This document shows positions 8,676 to 18,514 of a DNA stretch of 64,000 nt, piece after piece. Each line of letters starts with the position of its first letter. Within the stretch, counting starts at the first letter, position 1. Under the pieces are notes generated by a model. That model was not told the origin of the DNA. It worked only from the letters and a program-made list of their open reading frames with translations, and ran no database searches. The stretch is taken from NCBI RefSeq assembly GCF_002209565.1, contig NZ_NJIH01000002.1, forward strand, positions 434,001 through 498,000. The letters run 5' to 3'. The DNA is from Candidimonas nitroreducens. Its GTDB lineage: Bacteria; Pseudomonadota; Gammaproteobacteria; Burkholderiales; Burkholderiaceae_B. The position numbers and the translations under genes were made by a program.

Positions 8676-9605
8676 TTACAGGGCGGAGACCAGTTCCGGC
8701 ACGGCCTGGAACAGATCGGCCACCAGGCCGTAGTCGGCCACGCCGAAGATCGGCGCCTCGGCGTCTTTGTTGATGGCCACGATGACCTTCGAGTCCTTCA
8801 TGCCGGCCAGGTGCTGGATCGCCCCCGAAATACCGATGGCCACGTACAGCTGCGGCGCCACGATCTTGCCGGTCTGGCCCACCTGCCAGTCGTTGGGCGC
8901 ATAGCCCGCGTCCACCGCGGCGCGCGATGCGCCCAGTGCCGCGCCCAGCTTGTCGGCCAGCGGATCGAGAATCTTGAAGTTCTCGGCGCTGCCCATGCCG
9001 CGCCCGCCCGACACCACGATCTTGGCCGCGGTCAGTTCGGGACGGTCGCTCTTGGCCACTTCACGCCCGACGAAAGACGACAGGCCGGAATCGGCCACCG
9101 CCGCCACGGACTCCACCGCAGCGCTGCCGCCTTGGGCGGCTACCGCGTCGAAACCCGTGGTGCGCACCGTCAGCACCTTGACCGGATCGGCAGACTGCAC
9201 CGTGGCAATCGCGTTGCCGGCGTAGATCGGACGCTGGAAGGTATCGGGCGCATCGACCGCGATAATGTCGGAGACCTGCGCCACGTCCAGCTTGGCGGCC
9301 ACGCGCGGAGCCACGTTCTTGCCCGAGGCCGTGGACGGGAACAGGATGTGGCTGTAGTCCTTGGCCACCGCCAGCACCTGCTCGGCCAGATTCTCGGCCA
9401 GCCCGTCGGCCAGTTGCGGCGCGTCGGCCAACAGCACTTTGGAGACGCCGGCGATCTGCGCAGCCTGCTCGGCCACAGCCTGCGCGCCGCTACCCGCGAC
9501 CAGCACGTGCACGTCGCCGCCAATCTTTGCCGCCGCGGCCACCGTGTTCAGCGTAGCGCCTTTGAGCTGGGCGTTGTCGTGTTCGGCTATTACCAGATTC
9601 GTCAT
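8676..9605 (-). CDS. etfA: Electron transfer flavoprotein, alpha subunit
   Basis: 309 residues, the usual length. The C-terminal half has the FAD-binding signature ([11 protein letters not shown], residues ~200-210; then [11 protein letters not shown] and [20 protein letters not shown]). With EtfB it accepts electrons from acyl-CoA and other dehydrogenases and passes them to ETF-ubiquinone oxidoreductase. It starts two bases after the etfB stop codon and is followed by a strong terminator. An acyl-CoA dehydrogenase at 52615-53778 could be one client. Confidence 0.97.
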   Translation of the reverse strand: MTNLVIAEHDNAQLKGATLNTVAAAAKIGGDVHVLVAGSGAQAVAEQAAQIAGVSKVLLADAPQLADGLAENLAEQVLAVAKDYSHILFPSTASGKNVAPRVAAKLDVAQVSDIIAVDAPDTFQRPIYAGNAIATVQSADPVKVLTVRTTGFDAVAAQGGSAAVESVAAVADSGLSSFVGREVAKSDRPELTAAKIVVSGGRGMGSAENFKILDPLADKLGAALGASRAAVDAGYAPNDWQVGQTGKIVAPQLYVAIGISGAIQHLAGMKDSKVIVAINKDAEAPIFGVADYGLVADLFQAVPELVSAL

Positions 9606-9607
9606 GA

Positions 9608-10357
9608 TCAGATCACCTTCGCTTCGTTCTTGAGCTTCTCGACCAGAGTAGCCACGTCGGGCACCATCACGCCCGCGGAGCGTGCCGGCGGCTCGGTGAC
9701 CTTGAGCGTCTTCAGGCGCGGCGCCACGTCCACGCCCAGGTCGGCCGGGGTGTAATTGTCGAGCTGCTTCTTCTTGGCCTTCATGATGTTGGGCAGCGTG
9801 ACGTAACGCGGCTCGTTCAGGCGCAAGTCGGTGGTGACGATAGCCGGCAGCTTCAGCGTGATGGTTTCCAGGCCGCCGTCCACTTCACGCGTGACGGTGG
9901 CACTGTCGCCGGAGACTTCCAGCTTGCTGGCGAAGGTAGCCTGGGGCCAGCCCAGCAACGCGGCCAGCATCTGGCCCGTCTGGTTGGCGTCGTCGTCGAT
10001 CGCCTGCTTGCCCAGGATCACCAGTTGCGGCTGTTCCTTGTCGACCAGCGCCTTGAGCAGCTTGGCCACCGCCAGCGGCTGCAGCTCGGCATCGGTCTGT
10101 ACCAGGGCGCCGCGGTCGGCGCCGATGGCCATGGCGGTGCGCAGGGTTTCCTGGCATTGCGCCACGCCGCAGGACACCGCCACCACTTCCGTGGCCGCGC
10201 CCTTTTCCTTCAGGCGTGTGGCTTCTTCGACGGCGATCTCATCGAACGGATTCATCGACATCTTCACGTTGGCAATGTCCACACCGCTTTGATCGGACTT
10301 GACGCGCACCTTGACGTTGTAGTCGACGACGCGCTTGACGGGTACTAAAACCTTCAT
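9608..10357 (-). CDS. etfB: Electron transfer flavoprotein, beta subunit
   Basis: 249 residues. Opens with [19 protein letters not shown], and carries the family stretches [11 protein letters not shown] (residues ~36-47) and [18 protein letters not shown], where the AMP cofactor binds. It is the non-catalytic partner of EtfA in the soluble flavoprotein. The ATG has GGAGG seven bases upstream. etfA follows after two bases, so the two are one operon; the HDAC-like gene lies upstream in the same direction after 138 bases. Confidence 0.97.
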   Translation of the reverse strand: MKVLVPVKRVVDYNVKVRVKSDQSGVDIANVKMSMNPFDEIAVEEATRLKEKGAATEVVAVSCGVAQCQETLRTAMAIGADRGALVQTDAELQPLAVAKLLKALVDKEQPQLVILGKQAIDDDANQTGQMLAALLGWPQATFASKLEVSGDSATVTREVDGGLETITLKLPAIVTTDLRLNEPRYVTLPNIMKAKKKQLDNYTPADLGVDVAPRLKTLKVTEPPARSAGVMVPDVATLVEKLKNEAKVI

Positions 10358-10495
10358 CCAGCATCCTCCAGGGAATTGTCAAAAGTCAAAAGAAATCTGT
10401 CGCTCTCTTGCGGCGCCGCAGCATCCTTGTTGTGTCGGGACAGGCCCGGCTCGGATCGCATAAATTGCTGCGGCGCAATGCCGTAAACGACCATT

Positions 10496-11419
10496 CTACA
10501 ACTTTGCCAGCGCGCGCACGTGCGCGGCAGCGCTGCGCCCCAGTGCCGACAGGTTGTAGCCGCCTTCCAGGAAGCTGGCGACGCGCCCTTGCGCCGTTAC
10601 ATCGGCCAATGCAACCACCTGTTCCGTGATCCAGGCGTAGTCGGCATCGCTCATGGAGAGCTGGCCCATATCGTCTTCGCGATGGGCGTCGAAACCCGCC
10701 GATATGAAGACGAATTCGGGCCGGAAGGCCTCGAGGCGCGGCAGCCAGACGTCGCTGACGATTTGCCGCAGCATATCGCCACCGGTATAGGCCTGCACCG
10801 GTATGTTGAGCATATTGGGCGCCGCCGGCGGCGCCCCGCTGCCCGGGTAGAAGGGGTGCTGGAAAAAACTGCACATCAGCACTCGCTCGTCGCCGGCGAA
10901 CATTTCCTCGGTGCCGTTGCCATGATGCACGTCGAAATCGATCACCGCCACGCGCTGCAAGGCATATTTATCCAGCGCGTAGGCCACCGCCACTGCGATA
11001 TTGTTGTAGATGCAGAAACCCATGGCCTGGCCCGGGCGCGCATGATGCCCCGGAGGCCGCACCGCGCAGAAGGCCGTGGCGGCCTGTCCCTGCATGATGG
11101 CATCGACCGCGGCCAGGCCGGCACCGGCCGCCACCTGCGCCGCTTCCAGCGTGTGCGCATTGAGCAGCGTGTCGGGATCCAGCTCGAAATAGCCCTGCGC
11201 CGGCGCATGGGCCTGCAGATAGTCGAGATATTGCGCGGTATGCACGCGCAGCAGATCGGCGCGCTGCGCCTGCGGCGCCTGAACCTCGCGCAGGAAGTCG
11301 AGCAGGCCGCTGGCCAGCAGCTGGTCATTGATGGCATCCAGGCGCGCCGGACACTCGGGATGCCATTGCCCCATTTCATGCAAACGGCATGCCGGGTGGG
11401 TAATATATAGGGTCTCCAT
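10496..11419 (-). CDS. Histone-deacetylase-family (AcuC/HDAC-like) amidohydrolase
   Basis: 307 residues from the ATG at 11419. Zinc-site and catalytic motifs are present: RPPGHHARPGQAMGFCIYNN, then VIDFDVHHGNGTEE and SAGFDAHREDDMG. Bacterial members deacetylate acetylpolyamines, acetylated acetyl-CoA synthetase or other N-acetyl compounds in the cytosol. The longer frame back to 11644 runs into the divergent mltB gene and is not needed. The start lies only ten bases from the mltB start on the other strand, so its promoter must lie inside mltB or be shared. Confidence 0.9.
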   Translation of the reverse strand: METLYITHPACRLHEMGQWHPECPARLDAINDQLLASGLLDFLREVQAPQAQRADLLRVHTAQYLDYLQAHAPAQGYFELDPDTLLNAHTLEAAQVAAGAGLAAVDAIMQGQAATAFCAVRPPGHHARPGQAMGFCIYNNIAVAVAYALDKYALQRVAVIDFDVHHGNGTEEMFAGDERVLMCSFFQHPFYPGSGAPPAAPNMLNIPVQAYTGGDMLRQIVSDVWLPRLEAFRPEFVFISAGFDAHREDDMGQLSMSDADYAWITEQVVALADVTAQGRVASFLEGGYNLSALGRSAAAHVRALAKL

Positions 11420-11429
11420 AAGGATGATT

Positions 11430-12584
11430 ATGTTCAGACCCTTTCGTATTTTGCAAGCCGCCGCGCTGGCTCTGGCCCTGAGCGGCTGCGCAACGACGAA
11501 AACCCGCCCCGCCACCGCCCCATCGGCGCCGGCGCAGCCCACGGCCGGCACGGGCACGACGGCAACGCCATCCATCCAGGCAGGCAGATCCATCAGCGGC
11601 TCCACCAGCTTCCAGGATGCCGGCGGCCGCTTGCGACCCGACATCCAGGCCTATGCGCGCGAAGTCTCGCAAACTCGCGGCGTGCCGCTGCCGCGCGTGG
11701 AAACCGTGCTCAAGGCCGCCCGCTACAACGCCACGGTGGCGCGCCTGATGCGGCCGTCCAATATCCACGTGCGCCGCAGCTGGGTTACCTACCGCAAGCG
11801 CTTCGTCGACCCGATACGCATACGCGCCGGCTCGCAGTTCTGGATGGAAAACCAGGCCACCCTGGACGCCGCCGCCCGCCGCTACGGCGTGCCGCAATCC
11901 ATCATCGTCGCCATCATCGGCGTCGAAACCATTTACGGCAGGCAGACCGGCGGTTTTGCGGTCATCGACGCGCTGGCCACGCTGGGCTTCAGCAATCCCG
12001 ATGACGCGCGGCCCGAGCGCAGCCTCATGTTCCGCAACCAGCTGGCCGACCTGATCCAGCTCGACCACGAAAAGAAGCTCAACGCGCTCGAAGTCGAAGG
12101 TTCTTATGCCGGCGCCATCGGCCTGCCCCAGTTCATGCCGGGCAGCATCATGCGCTACGCCGTCGACGGCGATGGCGACGGCCACATCGACCTGCTCTAC
12201 GACCCGAAAGACGCCATCCCGTCAGTGGCCAACTACCTGCGCCAGCACGGCTGGGTGCCCGGCCTGCCGGTCTTCGCCCCGGTACTGCTGCCGCCCGACG
12301 CCGGCGCGCTGGTGGGCGGCGGCATCGTGCCCAGCACAGACTGGGCGAAACTGCAGGCGCGCGGCGCCCGAGTGCGCCCCGGGGCGGCGAACACCGCCTG
12401 GGAGCAGTATCCGCTGGGCGTGGTGGACTTGGTCGACGAGCCTCGCAATCTCAAGGAATACCGTACCGGCACACCGAATTTCTTCGCCATCACGCACTAC
12501 AACCACAGTTATTTCTACGCGGCGTCCGTTGCCGACCTGGCCCAGGCCATCGCCGACAACCTGGGGCTGCCCGGCCCGAACTGA
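11430..12584 (+). CDS. mltB: Membrane-bound lytic murein transglycosylase B
   Basis: 384 residues. A lipoprotein signal (LALALSGC, Cys ~19) anchors it to the outer membrane, followed by a Pro/Ala/Thr-rich linker and the family 103 domain with catalytic Glu in IIGVETIYGRQTGGF and the motif EGSYAGAIGLPQFMPGSI. It cleaves peptidoglycan glycan strands to 1,6-anhydro-muropeptides. Of the candidate ATGs, 11430 is best because AAGGA sits five bases upstream; the one at 11424 is too close to that site. The gene is divergent from the HDAC-like gene and convergent with cysM. Confidence 0.93.
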   Translation: MFRPFRILQAAALALALSGCATTKTRPATAPSAPAQPTAGTGTTATPSIQAGRSISGSTSFQDAGGRLRPDIQAYAREVSQTRGVPLPRVETVLKAARYNATVARLMRPSNIHVRRSWVTYRKRFVDPIRIRAGSQFWMENQATLDAAARRYGVPQSIIVAIIGVETIYGRQTGGFAVIDALATLGFSNPDDARPERSLMFRNQLADLIQLDHEKKLNALEVEGSYAGAIGLPQFMPGSIMRYAVDGDGDGHIDLLYDPKDAIPSVANYLRQHGWVPGLPVFAPVLLPPDAGALVGGGIVPSTDWAKLQARGARVRPGAANTAWEQYPLGVVDLVDEPRNLKEYRTGTPNFFAITHYNHSYFYAASVADLAQAIADNLGLPGPN

Positions 12585-12650
12585 GGCACACGCATCAAAA
12601 CCTCGCCAGCAGCCCCAGACTGGCAAGGCTCATTAGCCGCAGCCGTAAAC

Positions 12651-12746
12651 GATGTAGCGGTGCGGCGATATTGCGTTGCGGCGTTGCGGCGCTGCGGCGA
12701 TGTAGCGATGTAGCGATGTAGCGATGTAGCGATGTAGCGTTGCGGC
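12651..12746. repeat. Tandem array of twelve 8-bp units between mltB and cysM
   Basis: Ninety-six bases read as twelve successive 8-mers without interruption: GATGTAGC six times (one at the start, five in a row at 12699-12738), GTTGCGGC three times, and single GGTGCGGC, GATATTGC and GCTGCGGC. It lies between the 3' ends of convergent genes and codes for nothing I can see. The five identical copies in a row suggest slippage, so copy number may vary between strains. Confidence 0.9.
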
Positions 12747-12752
12747 AGGATG

Positions 12753-13658
12753 CTAATTGAACACGCCGGTCGACAGGTAGCGGTCGCCGCGATCGCAGAC
12801 GATGAAGACGATGGTGGAATTTTCGACCCGCGCGGCCACGCGCAGGGCCGCCACGGCCGCGCCGGCCGACGAGATGCCGCCGAAGATGCCCTCTTCGGCC
12901 GCCAGCCTGCGGGCCATTTCCTCGGCCTCCGACTGCTGGATCAGTTCGAATTCATCCACCTTGCTGGCATCGTAGATTTTGGGCTGGTAGGCTTCGGGCC
13001 ACTTGCGTATGCCGGGGATCTGCGAGCCCGGCGCGGGCTGAGCCCCCACCACGCGGATGCCGGCATTGCGCGAGTGCAGATACGTGGCCACACCCATGAT
13101 GGTGCCGGTGGTACCCATGGCGCTGACGAAGTGCGTGACCTGGCCGTCGGTCTGCTGCCAGATCTCGGGGCCGGTGGTCTCGATGTGCGCACGCGGATTG
13201 TCGGCGTTGGCGAACTGATCGAGCACCTTGCCCTTGCCCTCGGCCTGCATCTTCAAGGCAAGGTCGCGCGCGTATTCCATGCCGCCCTCGCTCGCCTTGG
13301 TAAGAATGAGCTGCGCCCCGTAGGCCGTCATGGCCGCCCGGCGTTCCTGCGTCAGGTTGTCGGGCATGATCAGGATCATCTTGTAGCCGCGTATGGCGGC
13401 GGCCATGGCCAGCGCGATGCCGGTGTTGCCGCTGGTGGCTTCAATGAGCGTGTCGCCCGGGGCGATATCGCCGCGTTCCTGCGCGTGGCGGATCATGGAG
13501 CTGGCCGCCCTGTCCTTGACCGAGCCAGCCGGGTTGTTGCCTTCCAGCTTGGCCAGAATGACATTGCCGCGGGCCTCGCCAGCCTGGCCGGGTATGCGTT
13601 GCAGGCGCACCAGGGGAGTTGCGCCTATGGTGTCTTCGATGGTCGGGTATTTTTTCAT
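12753..13658 (-). CDS. cysM: Cysteine synthase B (O-acetylserine sulfhydrylase B)
   Basis: 301 residues starting MKKYPTIEDTIGATPLVRL. The PLP lysine is in EGNNPAGSVKDRAA, a form typical of CysM rather than CysK; TSGNTGIALA and the glycine loop GTTGTIMG bind the substrate and cofactor phosphate. It makes cysteine from O-acetylserine and sulfide or thiosulfate. The long frame upstream of this ATG overlaps the comEA-like gene and is spurious. The 3' end abuts the 8-bp repeat array. Confidence 0.95.
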   Translation of the reverse strand: MKKYPTIEDTIGATPLVRLQRIPGQAGEARGNVILAKLEGNNPAGSVKDRAASSMIRHAQERGDIAPGDTLIEATSGNTGIALAMAAAIRGYKMILIMPDNLTQERRAAMTAYGAQLILTKASEGGMEYARDLALKMQAEGKGKVLDQFANADNPRAHIETTGPEIWQQTDGQVTHFVSAMGTTGTIMGVATYLHSRNAGIRVVGAQPAPGSQIPGIRKWPEAYQPKIYDASKVDEFELIQQSEAEEMARRLAAEEGIFGGISSAGAAVAALRVAARVENSTIVFIVCDRGDRYLSTGVFN

Positions 13659-13757
13659 GCGGAAATCATACACCGATAGCCGCGCGCGACGCAGGCTTGC
13701 GCGACGGGCAGCGCCCACCCCGTGCAGATGTGCAGATGAACGCGCGGCGGGCGACAA

Positions 13758-13781
13758 GCCTGCACCGCATGGGGTGCAGGC
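13758..13781 (-). terminator. Hairpin after the comEA-like gene
   Basis: A perfect 9-bp stem (13758-13766 with 13773-13781) and six-base loop, 27 bases after the comEA-like stop codon. Only a short T-poor tail (TTGT) follows on the minus strand, so termination is plausible but not certain. Confidence 0.4.
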
Positions 13782-13807
13782 CTCATCACGCGCGAGGCGA
13801 CGGAGCG

Positions 13808-14290
13808 TCAGCGTCCGGCGGACTTGCCGGATCGACCCGAAGCCTTGGCTCCGCCCTGCGCCTTGCGGCCTGAAACCGCTTTGGCCTGGGCCGAAGCAGC
13901 GGCCGCCTGCGCCGTGCCCGCGGCCGCTCCGGCCGCCCCCACCGTCAGCCCCGAGGCCTGCAGGGTCACGGCTTTCTTGGGCCCTATGCCCTTGACGCGC
14001 TCGGCCAGGTCGTCGAAGGATTCGAAACGCCCGCCGCGCGCCCGCTCTTCCAGTATGACCTGGGCCGTCTTGGGGCCTATGCCGCGCACGGTTTCGAGCT
14101 GTGCCTGGGTGGCGGCGTTGACATCCACCGCCTGGGCCGCCGGCGCCAGCATCAGGCCCGCGGCCAGGCCCAAAGCGCCCAGAGCGGGACGCCAGAAAGG
14201 CCTGCGGCCGCGCCGCACGGCGCCGCGCACGGGCGCGCATTCGCTCGCGTCCAGCGGACGCGCGACAGTCGATTCGGTAAAGGGATTCAT
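13808..14290 (-). CDS. ComEA-like helix-hairpin-helix DNA-binding protein
   Basis: 160 residues. An N-terminal basic region and hydrophobic segment (LGALGLAAGLMLAPAAQA) serve as signal or anchor. Residues ~55-115 are a double helix-hairpin-helix (VDVNAATQAQLETVRGIGP and VKGIGPKKAV), as in ComEA, which binds incoming DNA in the periplasm. The remaining ~45 residues are Ala/Gly/Lys-rich and low-complexity. AGGAG five bases before the ATG at 14290 decides this start over the one at 14317. The HHH call is firm; a competence role is inferred from the family. Confidence 0.85.
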   Translation of the reverse strand: MNPFTESTVARPLDASECAPVRGAVRRGRRPFWRPALGALGLAAGLMLAPAAQAVDVNAATQAQLETVRGIGPKTAQVILEERARGGRFESFDDLAERVKGIGPKKAVTLQASGLTVGAAGAAAGTAQAAAASAQAKAVSGRKAQGGAKASGRSGKSAGR

Positions 14291-14582
14291 GGGATCTCCT
14301 GGTGATGGAACAAGCATGAAGGCCCGGTGCCCCGTTCGGTTAGTCCGTGGGATTGAATTCGAATGAACGCGCCGTCCAGACGAGGCGCAAACCGCGGCGA
14401 TAATCGATAACTACCGCAAGGGTTTGCTACGCCGCAGGGACGGCGCGGGCGCCGAATTCATACATGGGCATCAAGCAAACAGGGCACCGCCCTTCATGGC
14501 TTCCATCATGGGCGAGCCGGCCGCCCCGGTCGAGGGCGCCGGCACCACAAGATCCATTGGTAAAGCTACCGCCGCGCCGGCT

Positions 14583-15578
14583 TCACAGCCGGCCCTGCTC
14601 CAGCAGCGCGCGCACATAAGACGCAACCCCGTCGCCCACATCGCGGAAGGGCTGCGTGTAGCCGGCGGCGCGCAGCTGCGTGAGATCGGCCTGGGTGTGG
14701 CTCTGGTAGCGGCCCTTCAGGTCGTCGGGGAAGTCGATATAATGTATCAACTGCTGCTCGACCATTTCCTGCAGCGACAGCACAGGCTGGTTTTCCGCGG
14801 CACGCAGCGTGTTGACCACGGTGTGCGCCACATCGTTGAAGGGCTGGGCGCGGCCCGTGCCGCAATTGAAAATGCCCGATTTGTCGGGGTGGTCGAGGAA
14901 GTACAGGTTGACGTCCACCACGTCGTCGATGAAGACGAAATCGCGCAGCTGGCCGCCGTCGGCATAGCCGTCCCAGCCGCCGAACAGGCGCACATGACCT
15001 TCTTTGCGGAACTGGTTCATGTTGTGGAAGGCCACCGAAGCCATGCGGCCCTTGTGCTGCTCGTTGGGGCCGTAGACATTGAAATAGCGCAGGCCGGCCA
15101 CGGGCGCCGCCAGCGCGTCCAGATGGCGGCGCAGCACCTGGTCGAACAGATATTTGGAATAGCCGTACACATTCAGCGGCGACTCGTACACCGGGTTTTC
15201 CGCATACACCGGGCCCGCGCCGTACACCGCGGCCGAGGACGCATACACCAACGGTATTTTCTGCGTCTGGCAGTATTCGAACAGCTCGCGCGTTACGGTG
15301 TAGTTGTTGTCCAGCATGTACTGGCCATTGCGCTCGGTCGTGTCCGAGCAGGCGCCCTGGTGCAGCACCGCCTCTATGCCCGACAACTGGCGCCGCGCCA
15401 CCCGCTGGCGGAATTCGTCTTTGTGCAGGTAGTCGGCGATGCGGCAATCGACCAGGTTGACGAACTTGTCGCCCTGCGTCAGGTCGTCGACCACCATGAT
15501 GTCGGTATAGCCGCGGCGGTTCAGGCCCGCCACCAGGTTGCTGCCTATGAAGCCGGCGCCTCCGGTTACTATGATCAT
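14583..15578 (-). CDS. hldD: ADP-L-glycero-D-manno-heptose-6-epimerase
   Basis: 331 residues, short-chain dehydrogenase fold. The NAD(P)-binding GGAGFIGSN opens the protein; the catalytic Tyr-Lys pair is in [11 protein letters not shown], and [19 protein letters not shown] is characteristic of HldD. It epimerises ADP-D-glycero- to ADP-L-glycero-manno-heptose for the lipopolysaccharide inner core. Its ATG overlaps the hldE stop (ATGA), showing coupling with the kinase gene upstream. Confidence 0.97.
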   Translation of the reverse strand: MIIVTGGAGFIGSNLVAGLNRRGYTDIMVVDDLTQGDKFVNLVDCRIADYLHKDEFRQRVARRQLSGIEAVLHQGACSDTTERNGQYMLDNNYTVTRELFEYCQTQKIPLVYASSAAVYGAGPVYAENPVYESPLNVYGYSKYLFDQVLRRHLDALAAPVAGLRYFNVYGPNEQHKGRMASVAFHNMNQFRKEGHVRLFGGWDGYADGGQLRDFVFIDDVVDVNLYFLDHPDKSGIFNCGTGRAQPFNDVAHTVVNTLRAAENQPVLSLQEMVEQQLIHYIDFPDDLKGRYQSHTQADLTQLRAAGYTQPFRDVGDGVASYVRALLEQGRL

Positions 15579-16501
15579 GCCAATTCTCCTGCCGTCACCA
15601 CCGACGTTCCAAGTTTGCCCACCACGATGCCGCCGGCGCGGTTTGCCCAGCGCATGGCATCTTCCCAGGACAAGCCCGCGGCACGGGTCACAGCCAGGGT
15701 GGCGAGCACGGTGTCGCCTGCCCCCGACACATCGAACACTTCGTGCGCCAGCGCATCGACATGCGCGCGCCCGGCCTGCGTGAACAGCGTCATGCCCTGC
15801 TCGGAGCGCGTCACCAGCAAGGCCTCGAGCTGCAATTCGCCGCGCAGCGCCTGGGCGCGCTCGGTAAGTTCGTCCTCGGTCTGCCAGCGCCCCACCGCCT
15901 CCTGCATTTCGGCGCGGTTGGGGGTCACCAGGCTGGCGCCGCGATAACGCCGATACAAATGCCCTTTGGGATCCACCAGCACAGGCAGGCCGGCCTGGCG
16001 CGCGGCGGCTATCAGGCCTTCCACCTGGCCCAGCACGCCCTTGGCGTAATCGGACAGCACCAGCACGTCGTGGTCGCGCAGCAGCGCGGACATCTCGGCT
16101 TGTACCCGCTCCAGGCTCTGCGGCGCCGGGCCTTGCTCGAAATCTATGCGCAACAGCTGCTGCTGGCGCCCCAGCACGCGCATCTTGGTGGTGGTGTGCA
16201 GGCTGGCGTCATCGACCAGCTTCGTGCCGATGCCGGCCTCGGCGGCCAATTGCGCCACCTTCTGCCCGGCCTCGTCCGTGCCGACCACGCCCAGCAAGGT
16301 GGCCTGTCCTCCCAGGGCGACAATATTGCGCGCCACGTTGGCCGCGCCCCCCAGGCGGTCTTCGCGCCGCGCCACGCGCACTACCGGCACCGGCGCCTCG
16401 GGCGAGATCCGTTCCACCTCGCCGAACCAGTAGCGATCCAGCATCACGTCGCCCACCACCAGCACCCTGGCCCGGCTGACTGCGTCCAATGGGAATTTCA
16501 T
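15575..16501 (-). CDS. rfaE1: D-glycero-beta-D-manno-heptose-7-phosphate kinase (HldE kinase domain only)
   Basis: 308 residues, PfkB/ribokinase fold: [21 protein letters not shown] near the start, [15 protein letters not shown], and the catalytic [12 protein letters not shown] near the end. It phosphorylates heptose-7-phosphate at C1. The nucleotidyltransferase half found in the E. coli fusion protein HldE is absent, so that domain must be encoded elsewhere, as is usual in beta-proteobacteria. Start at 16501 (MKFPLDAV) has GGAG upstream; the longer frame to 16546 adds a non-conserved tail. Confidence 0.95.
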   Translation of the reverse strand: MKFPLDAVSRARVLVVGDVMLDRYWFGEVERISPEAPVPVVRVARREDRLGGAANVARNIVALGGQATLLGVVGTDEAGQKVAQLAAEAGIGTKLVDDASLHTTTKMRVLGRQQQLLRIDFEQGPAPQSLERVQAEMSALLRDHDVLVLSDYAKGVLGQVEGLIAAARQAGLPVLVDPKGHLYRRYRGASLVTPNRAEMQEAVGRWQTEDELTERAQALRGELQLEALLVTRSEQGMTLFTQAGRAHVDALAHEVFDVSGAGDTVLATLAVTRAAGLSWEDAMRWANRAGGIVVGKLGTSVVTAGELA

Positions 16502-16661
16502 TATGTCAGCTCCGCCGCGCCAGGCGCCATGCGGGCCACGAGGCAAGCAGGCCCAGGCACGGCATGCCCCGCAGGGGCTGTGCCATGCCTGGCGAATCCG
16601 AACGGCATGCGGGCAGCCAGAGCCAGGCGGGCAGCGCGCGTCAGCGGAGGCGGGAATCGTT

Positions 16662-17879
16662 TCACTTCAGCTCCTCGAGACGGCGCGGCTCGTAGGTTTC
16701 CCAGGAATTGCAGCCTGGGCATTGCCAATAGAAATGCCGCGCCTGGAAACCGCAGACGCGGCACGCGTAGCGATCCAGGCGCTGGGTATGCTTGTGGATC
16801 AGCGAGCGCAGCAGGCTCAGGTCGGCGCCCTGCGGCGCGCCCGGAGGCGCTGCGGCATCGCCGCTGGCGAGTTCCGCCTCGAGCAGGCGATCCAGGCCCA
16901 GCAGCGAGGGATGGGCGCGCAAGGCCTCGCGCGCAAAGGCCCAGGCAGGTGTATAGCCGGACTGGTTGCGCAGCTCGCGAAACACCACATTGAACAGATC
17001 GAGTTCAGGATAACGCGAATAGTGGTCGCGCAGCAGCGCCAGGCCTTCCGCCTGGCGCCCCGCGGCACGGTACAGCTCGAGCAGCTTGGCCGCCACCAGG
17101 CCGGCATATTCGGGCGCGGTGGACAGCACGGACTCGAGATAAGCGCGCTCGCGCTCGGGGTGCTGGTTGAGCTTGGCCAGATTGGCGCGCAGCATCGCGA
17201 TGCGTGCCTCGCTCGCCTGCCCCACACCCTTGCGATTGAGCGCCCGCGCGGCATTGTCGGCCGCGTCCAGCGCCGTGTTGGCCAGATCCATGTCGGGCGG
17301 CTTGGCCGCCATGGCCGCCTGCGCCCGCTCGCACTCGTAATGCACCAATTGCGGTACGGGCTCGTCGACCAGGGCGCGCAGCCGCTTGACCGCATCGATG
17401 GCCTTGGGCCAGTCGTGCTCGGATTCGTAGATGCGGATCAGCGCGCGCACCGCCGGTATGGCAAAGCGCGTTTCCTGCACGATCTCGAATGCCTGCTCGG
17501 CGCGATCCAGCATGCCGGCCTTGAGGAAGTCCTGGGCGATCTCGTGCTGCGCGTGCTCACGGTCTGCCAGGGGCAGATCGGCGCGCGACAGCAGGCTTTG
17601 ATGCACGCGGATGGCGCGCTCCATTTCGCCGCGCCGGCGGAACAGGCTGCCCAGGGCGAAGTGCAGTTCCGTGGTTTCCGGGTCGAGCTTGGCCACCTCG
17701 ACAAAGGCGTCGATGGCACGATCGGGCTCTTCATTGAGCAGGAAATTCAGGCCCTTGAAGTACGAGTCGGGCAAGGCGCGCGTCTCGGACAGCATCTGGC
17801 GTATGTCGACGCGCGCCGCGATCCAGCCCAGGGCGAACAGGATCGGCACGAAAATCAGCCACCATGGTTCGAAATCCAC
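16662..17879 (-). CDS. lapB: Lipopolysaccharide assembly protein B
   Basis: 405 residues starting at a GTG (17879) with GAGG seven bases upstream. One N-terminal membrane helix (WWLIFVPILFALGWIAA), then a chain of tetratricopeptide repeats through ~residue 350, and a C-terminal rubredoxin-like zinc ribbon (CRVCGF and CPGCNSW). LapB regulates LpxC turnover and LPS assembly at the inner membrane. It follows lapA by 21 bases and precedes the heptose genes hldE and hldD, so envelope genes are grouped. Confidence 0.95.
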   Translation of the reverse strand: MDFEPWWLIFVPILFALGWIAARVDIRQMLSETRALPDSYFKGLNFLLNEEPDRAIDAFVEVAKLDPETTELHFALGSLFRRRGEMERAIRVHQSLLSRADLPLADREHAQHEIAQDFLKAGMLDRAEQAFEIVQETRFAIPAVRALIRIYESEHDWPKAIDAVKRLRALVDEPVPQLVHYECERAQAAMAAKPPDMDLANTALDAADNAARALNRKGVGQASEARIAMLRANLAKLNQHPERERAYLESVLSTAPEYAGLVAAKLLELYRAAGRQAEGLALLRDHYSRYPELDLFNVVFRELRNQSGYTPAWAFAREALRAHPSLLGLDRLLEAELASGDAAAPPGAPQGADLSLLRSLIHKHTQRLDRYACRVCGFQARHFYWQCPGCNSWETYEPRRLEELK

Positions 17880-17900
17880 TCTGAGACCTCGGCTGCTGGT

Positions 17901-18224
17901 TTACAGGGGGGCCATGGGCGCAATGGTTTCCGGCGCCACCGCGGCGGTGGGCGTGACCGGATGCTTGAGGCGGTCTTCCAGCCGGTCGAGCTCGCGGCGC
18001 AGCCGGCGCGCCTCGCGCCCGCGGCGCATCAAGGCCGGCATGGCGGCCAGCAGGCCGAACAAGGCGCCCAGCACGAACAGCACCAGCATCACCACGATCA
18101 GCGGCACGCCCCGGATCGCGTATTCCGCATACAGGCCCACGTCGACCGGCCCGGTGTTCTTCAAGGCAAACAGCAATACCAGAATGAACACCACTATCCG
18201 CAACACCCAGACCAGGTAACGCAT
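17901..18224 (-). CDS. lapA: LapA-family (DUF1049) inner-membrane protein
   Basis: 107 residues with two transmembrane helices (about residues 3-20 and 42-65, VLFVLGALFGLLAAMP) separated by a short loop with the family motif NTGPVDVGL, then a charged helix (RREARRLRRELDRLEDRL) and an Ala/Pro tail. It works with LapB in LPS assembly. The ATG at 18224 is the one that matches family length; the frame continues upstream to 18476 but the extension is not conserved-looking. Confidence 0.9.
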   Translation of the reverse strand: MRYLVWVLRIVVFILVLLFALKNTGPVDVGLYAEYAIRGVPLIVVMLVLFVLGALFGLLAAMPALMRRGREARRLRRELDRLEDRLKHPVTPTAAVAPETIAPMAPL

Positions 18225-18469
18225 AACTCGAACTCCATAACGGCGGAACCACCGCCGGGATGCCCGCGGCGGCCGAAACCCAGATTGTAAAGGGGAAACG
18301 GCCATGCCATGGCTGTGCAGCCAGAGGGTCGTCGTGCCAGCGCTACCGCATGCCCGACTATCCGTGGCCACATGGCTGCGCAAACTTCGACAGCCGCACA
18401 CTCGCTGCGGCGGGCGCGCCGGACGTGCGCGGATAAACGGCACGGCCATTTTCGAGCCTGCATCGAGTA

Positions 18470-18498
18470 TTGACACCTTGTATCAAGATATCTAGAAT
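18470..18498 (+). promoter_or_regulatory. Strong sigma-70 promoter for the racemase-fold/Bug gene pair
   Basis: A perfect -35 TTGACA (18470-18475), exactly 17 bases of spacer and a -10 TAGAAT (18493-18498). It is one of the closest matches to consensus in the window and points at the two-gene insert. Confidence 0.75.
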
Positions 18499-18514
18499 GT
18501 TCTTCCAGAAGGTA

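Noticed and set aside
12651-12746. CRISPR array
   Set aside because: Units are 8 bp and contiguous with no spacers; same reasoning excludes the 13-bp array at 32498-32588. No cas genes are present.
14424-15947. 507-codon plus-strand frame opposite hldD and part of hldE
   Set aside because: The HldD and HldE translations are unmistakable on the other strand.
16503-18290. 595-codon plus-strand frame across lapB and lapA
   Set aside because: Spans two well-supported minus-strand genes and has no conserved motif.
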